Below are positions 61,983 to 64,000 of a DNA stretch of 64,000 nt, one piece after another. The notes beneath the pieces were generated by a model. The model saw only the letters and a program-made list of their open reading frames with translations. It was not told the DNA's origin and searched no databases. Each line of letters starts with the position of its first letter. Position 1 is the first letter of the stretch. The DNA comes from Pseudomicrostroma phylloplanum (taxonomy: Eukaryota; Basidiomycota; Exobasidiomycetes; Microstromatales): positions 186,001-250,000 of the forward strand of contig BCHS01000003.1 of the NCBI GenBank assembly GCA_039545275.1, in the 5' to 3' direction. Both the position numbers and the translations under genes were made by a program.

Positions 61983-63119
61983 ATGTCGTCCTCTCTATCT
62001 CCTCCGAACGTAGGGGAGCACCTGCTGATCTCTTTTCCGGAGCAGCACGTCTTGCACCTGCAGCTCCACAGGCCGAAACAGATGAACTCAATGACAGATG
62101 TGAGTGATGCCATAGCCTCAGATGATTGTCTCAGAGGTCAAAGCTGCACAGCATGACGGCAGATCTCAGGACGCAAAGCTGATGTCCCGCCCTCCGCTGC
62201 TCCCTGCGACAGGACCTCGAAGACGATTTGCGCAAGACGCTCAGATGGTTCGAAGCTACCCCCGCTCTATGGGTGCTAGTCATCTCCGGCTCACCAAGCT
62301 CCAAGGCATTCTGCGCTGGTCAAGATCTGAAAGAGTGGCTGACCAAGAGAGGCACACCGCCAGCAATAGCTTCCTCCTCTTCCTCGCCCCCGCTCCAGTC
62401 GGAGGAGGAGAAGCGCAGCACGCAACATCGTATCCGTCATCTGGGCGGGTTCGGCGGTCTTTCGACGCTGCAGTCGACAAAGCCACTACTGCTAGCCGTG
62501 GACGGCCTAGCAATGGGAGGAGGTATGGAGATTCTCCTCAACATGGACCTAGTCTTTGCCACATCCCGCGCCCGTTTCGCTCTGCCAGAGGTGCTCCGCG
62601 GCGTAGTAGCAGCCCAGGGCGGGATCCCGCGCCTGCTCAATCTCGTCGGCCACGCAAGAGCTAGCGAGCTCCTACTCACCGGTCGCACCTTTCAAGCGGA
62701 GGAGCTGCGCGAGATGGGTCTGGTGAACAAAGTCGTGCCTGTGGATGTCAAGGCTAGTCCGGAGGAAGGACAGAAGGCAGTCGTTGCCGAGGCACTGAGG
62801 TATGCAAAGATGATCACGTCTGCTTCGCCTGACTCTGTGAGGGTCACAAAACAGGCGCTGAGGTTTGCAAGAGATGGGAGTGGGCATATTGACCAGAGTA
62901 CACTGCAGAGCGTGGAGAGCAAGCAAAGTCGGGGGCTGTATGCTGGACGGAACTTCAGAGAGGGACTGACGGCTTTCAAGGAGGTGAGTAGGGGGTAAGG
63001 CAGCTCAGTTCAGAGCGCTCGATCTGACTTATTCTTCCTACTTCAATACGTCCCCGCAGAAACGAGCACCGAAGTGGAGTGATCCGATCAGCTTCGAGCG
63101 CAAGGGGCCAAAATTGTAG
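61983..63119 (+). CDS. Enoyl-CoA hydratase/isomerase (crotonase) family protein
   Basis: A three-exon gene (61983-62099, 62213-62983, 63060-63119) encoding 315 aa. The crotonase fold shows the first oxyanion-hole segment AFCAGQDLKEW and the second, LAVDGLAMGGGMEILLNMDL. The FALPEVLRGVVAAQGGIPRL helix and EMGLVNKVVP follow. Such enzymes add water to, or isomerise, unsaturated acyl-CoAs in fatty-acid or amino-acid breakdown. A short Ser/Glu-rich insertion (about 88-110) separates the first block from the rest. No clear PTS1 or mitochondrial presequence is visible; the C-terminus is KGPKL. Substrate cannot be assigned. Confidence 0.9.
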
Positions 63120-63512
63120 CCAGCACAGTGTACAAAAAGACGAACGTGTGGCCTTGGCCAGTGGCGGAGGAATATGTGCTAGCTTGCCTTACTTACCACC
63201 TCTAAGCCGCTGGTCAAGGCAATCGAATCTGCTGTGCTCACATGTTTGCATATCACTTCATTTGAGGAGATGCGACAGAGACCTTCGCAGTTCTGAAGAC
63301 CACTGTCTGTTCTAGTTCCCTTAGCAGGCCTAGGAGCGGCGAACGGCGTAGCTTCGACATGCGCTTCTCCCGCGAAACCGGAACGGAACCCGAAGTGGAG
63401 GGAGCAGCGGAGCCGATGTGTCCCTTGGCGCTCCTGAGAGGTCAGTCATGTTTAGAAATCCAATTCCTCCGACTCGCGCCCCTCATTTAGATACCCCACT
63501 ACATCTGCCACC
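63120..63512. other. Intergenic: promoter of the last gene
   Basis: About 390 bp. No ORF or RNA gene was seen. The ATG at 63513 has a CACC context directly upstream. Confidence 0.45.
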
Positions 63513-64000
63513 ATGAACCCTGCGTCCTCGTCAATGAGGGCTTTGAGACCTCTTCTGTCCCATGCAGCCTCTTCTGCTCGGTCATCCACGACCCCTCGCA
63601 TCGCCACCTTTGCCACGTCGTCCTACCTTCGGAGACCGCCACAGCCTACTGCACCTGTCAGAGAGGCAGCAGAGCCGGCCGTTGTGAAGTCGCCATCGCA
63701 ACCACCGAACCCCGCATCATGGCCTGGCAGACAGAAGGAGACTCAATCTACCACTCAAGGCGCATGGCAAGGCCAGCAGAGTGGGCCGACACCTGCCGCT
63801 CCCAAGGCCGAGTCCATTCCCCATGCTGAGAGCAGTAAAGCCGCTCAAGAACGGGAAGCGAAGCTGGCCGCTGGAAGCCAGGCTCAGCAGCAGCAGCCGT
63901 CAACGCAAGAGGGCTCACAGGCTGTTCAAAACGCAGCTGCCTCGTCCTCGGAAGGATCTTGTGCTACCCTCTCGCCTTCTTCACCCGCGGGGCCGAGGAG
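63513..64000 (+). CDS. 5' part of a presumed mitochondrial protein, cut by the window end
   Basis: An uninterrupted frame of 162 codons runs from an ATG in CCACC context to the end of the window. Residues 1 to about 42 (MNPASSSMRALRPLLSHAA, then SSARSSTTPRIATFAT) are Ser/Arg/Ala-rich with no acidic residue, a typical mitochondrial presequence. The following 120 residues are Gln/Pro/Ala-rich linker. The functional domain is beyond the window, so no identity is assigned. A membrane-anchored inner-membrane protein with such a linker (for example a TIM-type subunit) would be one possibility. Confidence 0.65.
   Translation, partial: MNPASSSMRALRPLLSHAASSARSSTTPRIATFATSSYLRRPPQPTAPVREAAEPAVVKSPSQPPNPASWPGRQKETQSTTQGAWQGQQSGPTPAAPKAESIPHAESSKAAQEREAKLAAGSQAQQQQPSTQEGSQAVQNAAASSSEGSCATLSPSSPAGPR

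Overview
The window looks like nuclear DNA of a basidiomycete fungus. Genes are tightly packed on both strands, GC is moderately high, and introns are short (about 40-100 bp) with mostly GTGAGT-type donors. The gene content is housekeeping for a filamentous or yeast-like fungus: a CPA1 with an arginine attenuator peptide, DOT1, ATG13, EFR3, STN1, SMG6 and a flavocytochrome b2. Compactness and protein style suggest Ustilaginomycotina, but that placement is inference. I saw no tRNA, rRNA or CRISPR array.

Layout. 0-18.2 kb: CPA1 (-) with a spliced regulatory uORF, a DUF2256/DUF3253 protein (-), EFR3 (+), a two-helix membrane protein (-), an SMG6/EST1-type PIN endonuclease (-), lysyl-tRNA synthetase (+) with a presumed mitochondrial and an internal cytosolic start, and an MTQ1/HemK-type release-factor methyltransferase (-). 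18.7-25.6 kb: the odd region. An intact flavocytochrome b2 gene (-) is followed by minisatellite DNA, a three-exon gene for a 1192-aa protein with a tyrosine-recombinase-like residue constellation and zinc fingers, a second degenerate repeat field, and then a second, truncated copy of only the last about 54 codons of the b2 gene. 26.2-64 kb: ordinary gene-dense DNA with VPS25 (-), CDK7 (+), a coiled-coil protein (-), DOT1 (+), STN1 (-), a PEX8-like protein (+), BUB3 (-), ALG11 (+), ATG13 (-), a conserved unknown (+), SPP2 (-), APC11 (+), acyl-CoA-binding protein (-), a CLC transporter (+), two unknowns (+), an enoyl-CoA hydratase-family protein (+) and the start of a presumed mitochondrial protein (+).

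How the genes relate. Most neighbours are unrelated housekeeping genes sharing short divergent promoters (VPS25/CDK7, STN1/PEX8-like, BUB3/ALG11, SPP2/APC11, ACBP/CLC). Several act in translation and its quality control (KRS, MTQ1, SMG6), cell-cycle control (CDK7, BUB3, APC11) or membrane traffic and autophagy (EFR3, VPS25, ATG13). The most notable hypothesis is that 18.86-24.15 kb is an integrated tyrosine-recombinase element. On that reading it entered the 3' end of the flavocytochrome b2 gene, supplied a replacement 3' coding end, and displaced the original end about 5.3 kb downstream. Exon boundaries were deduced by hand from splice consensus and frame continuity.
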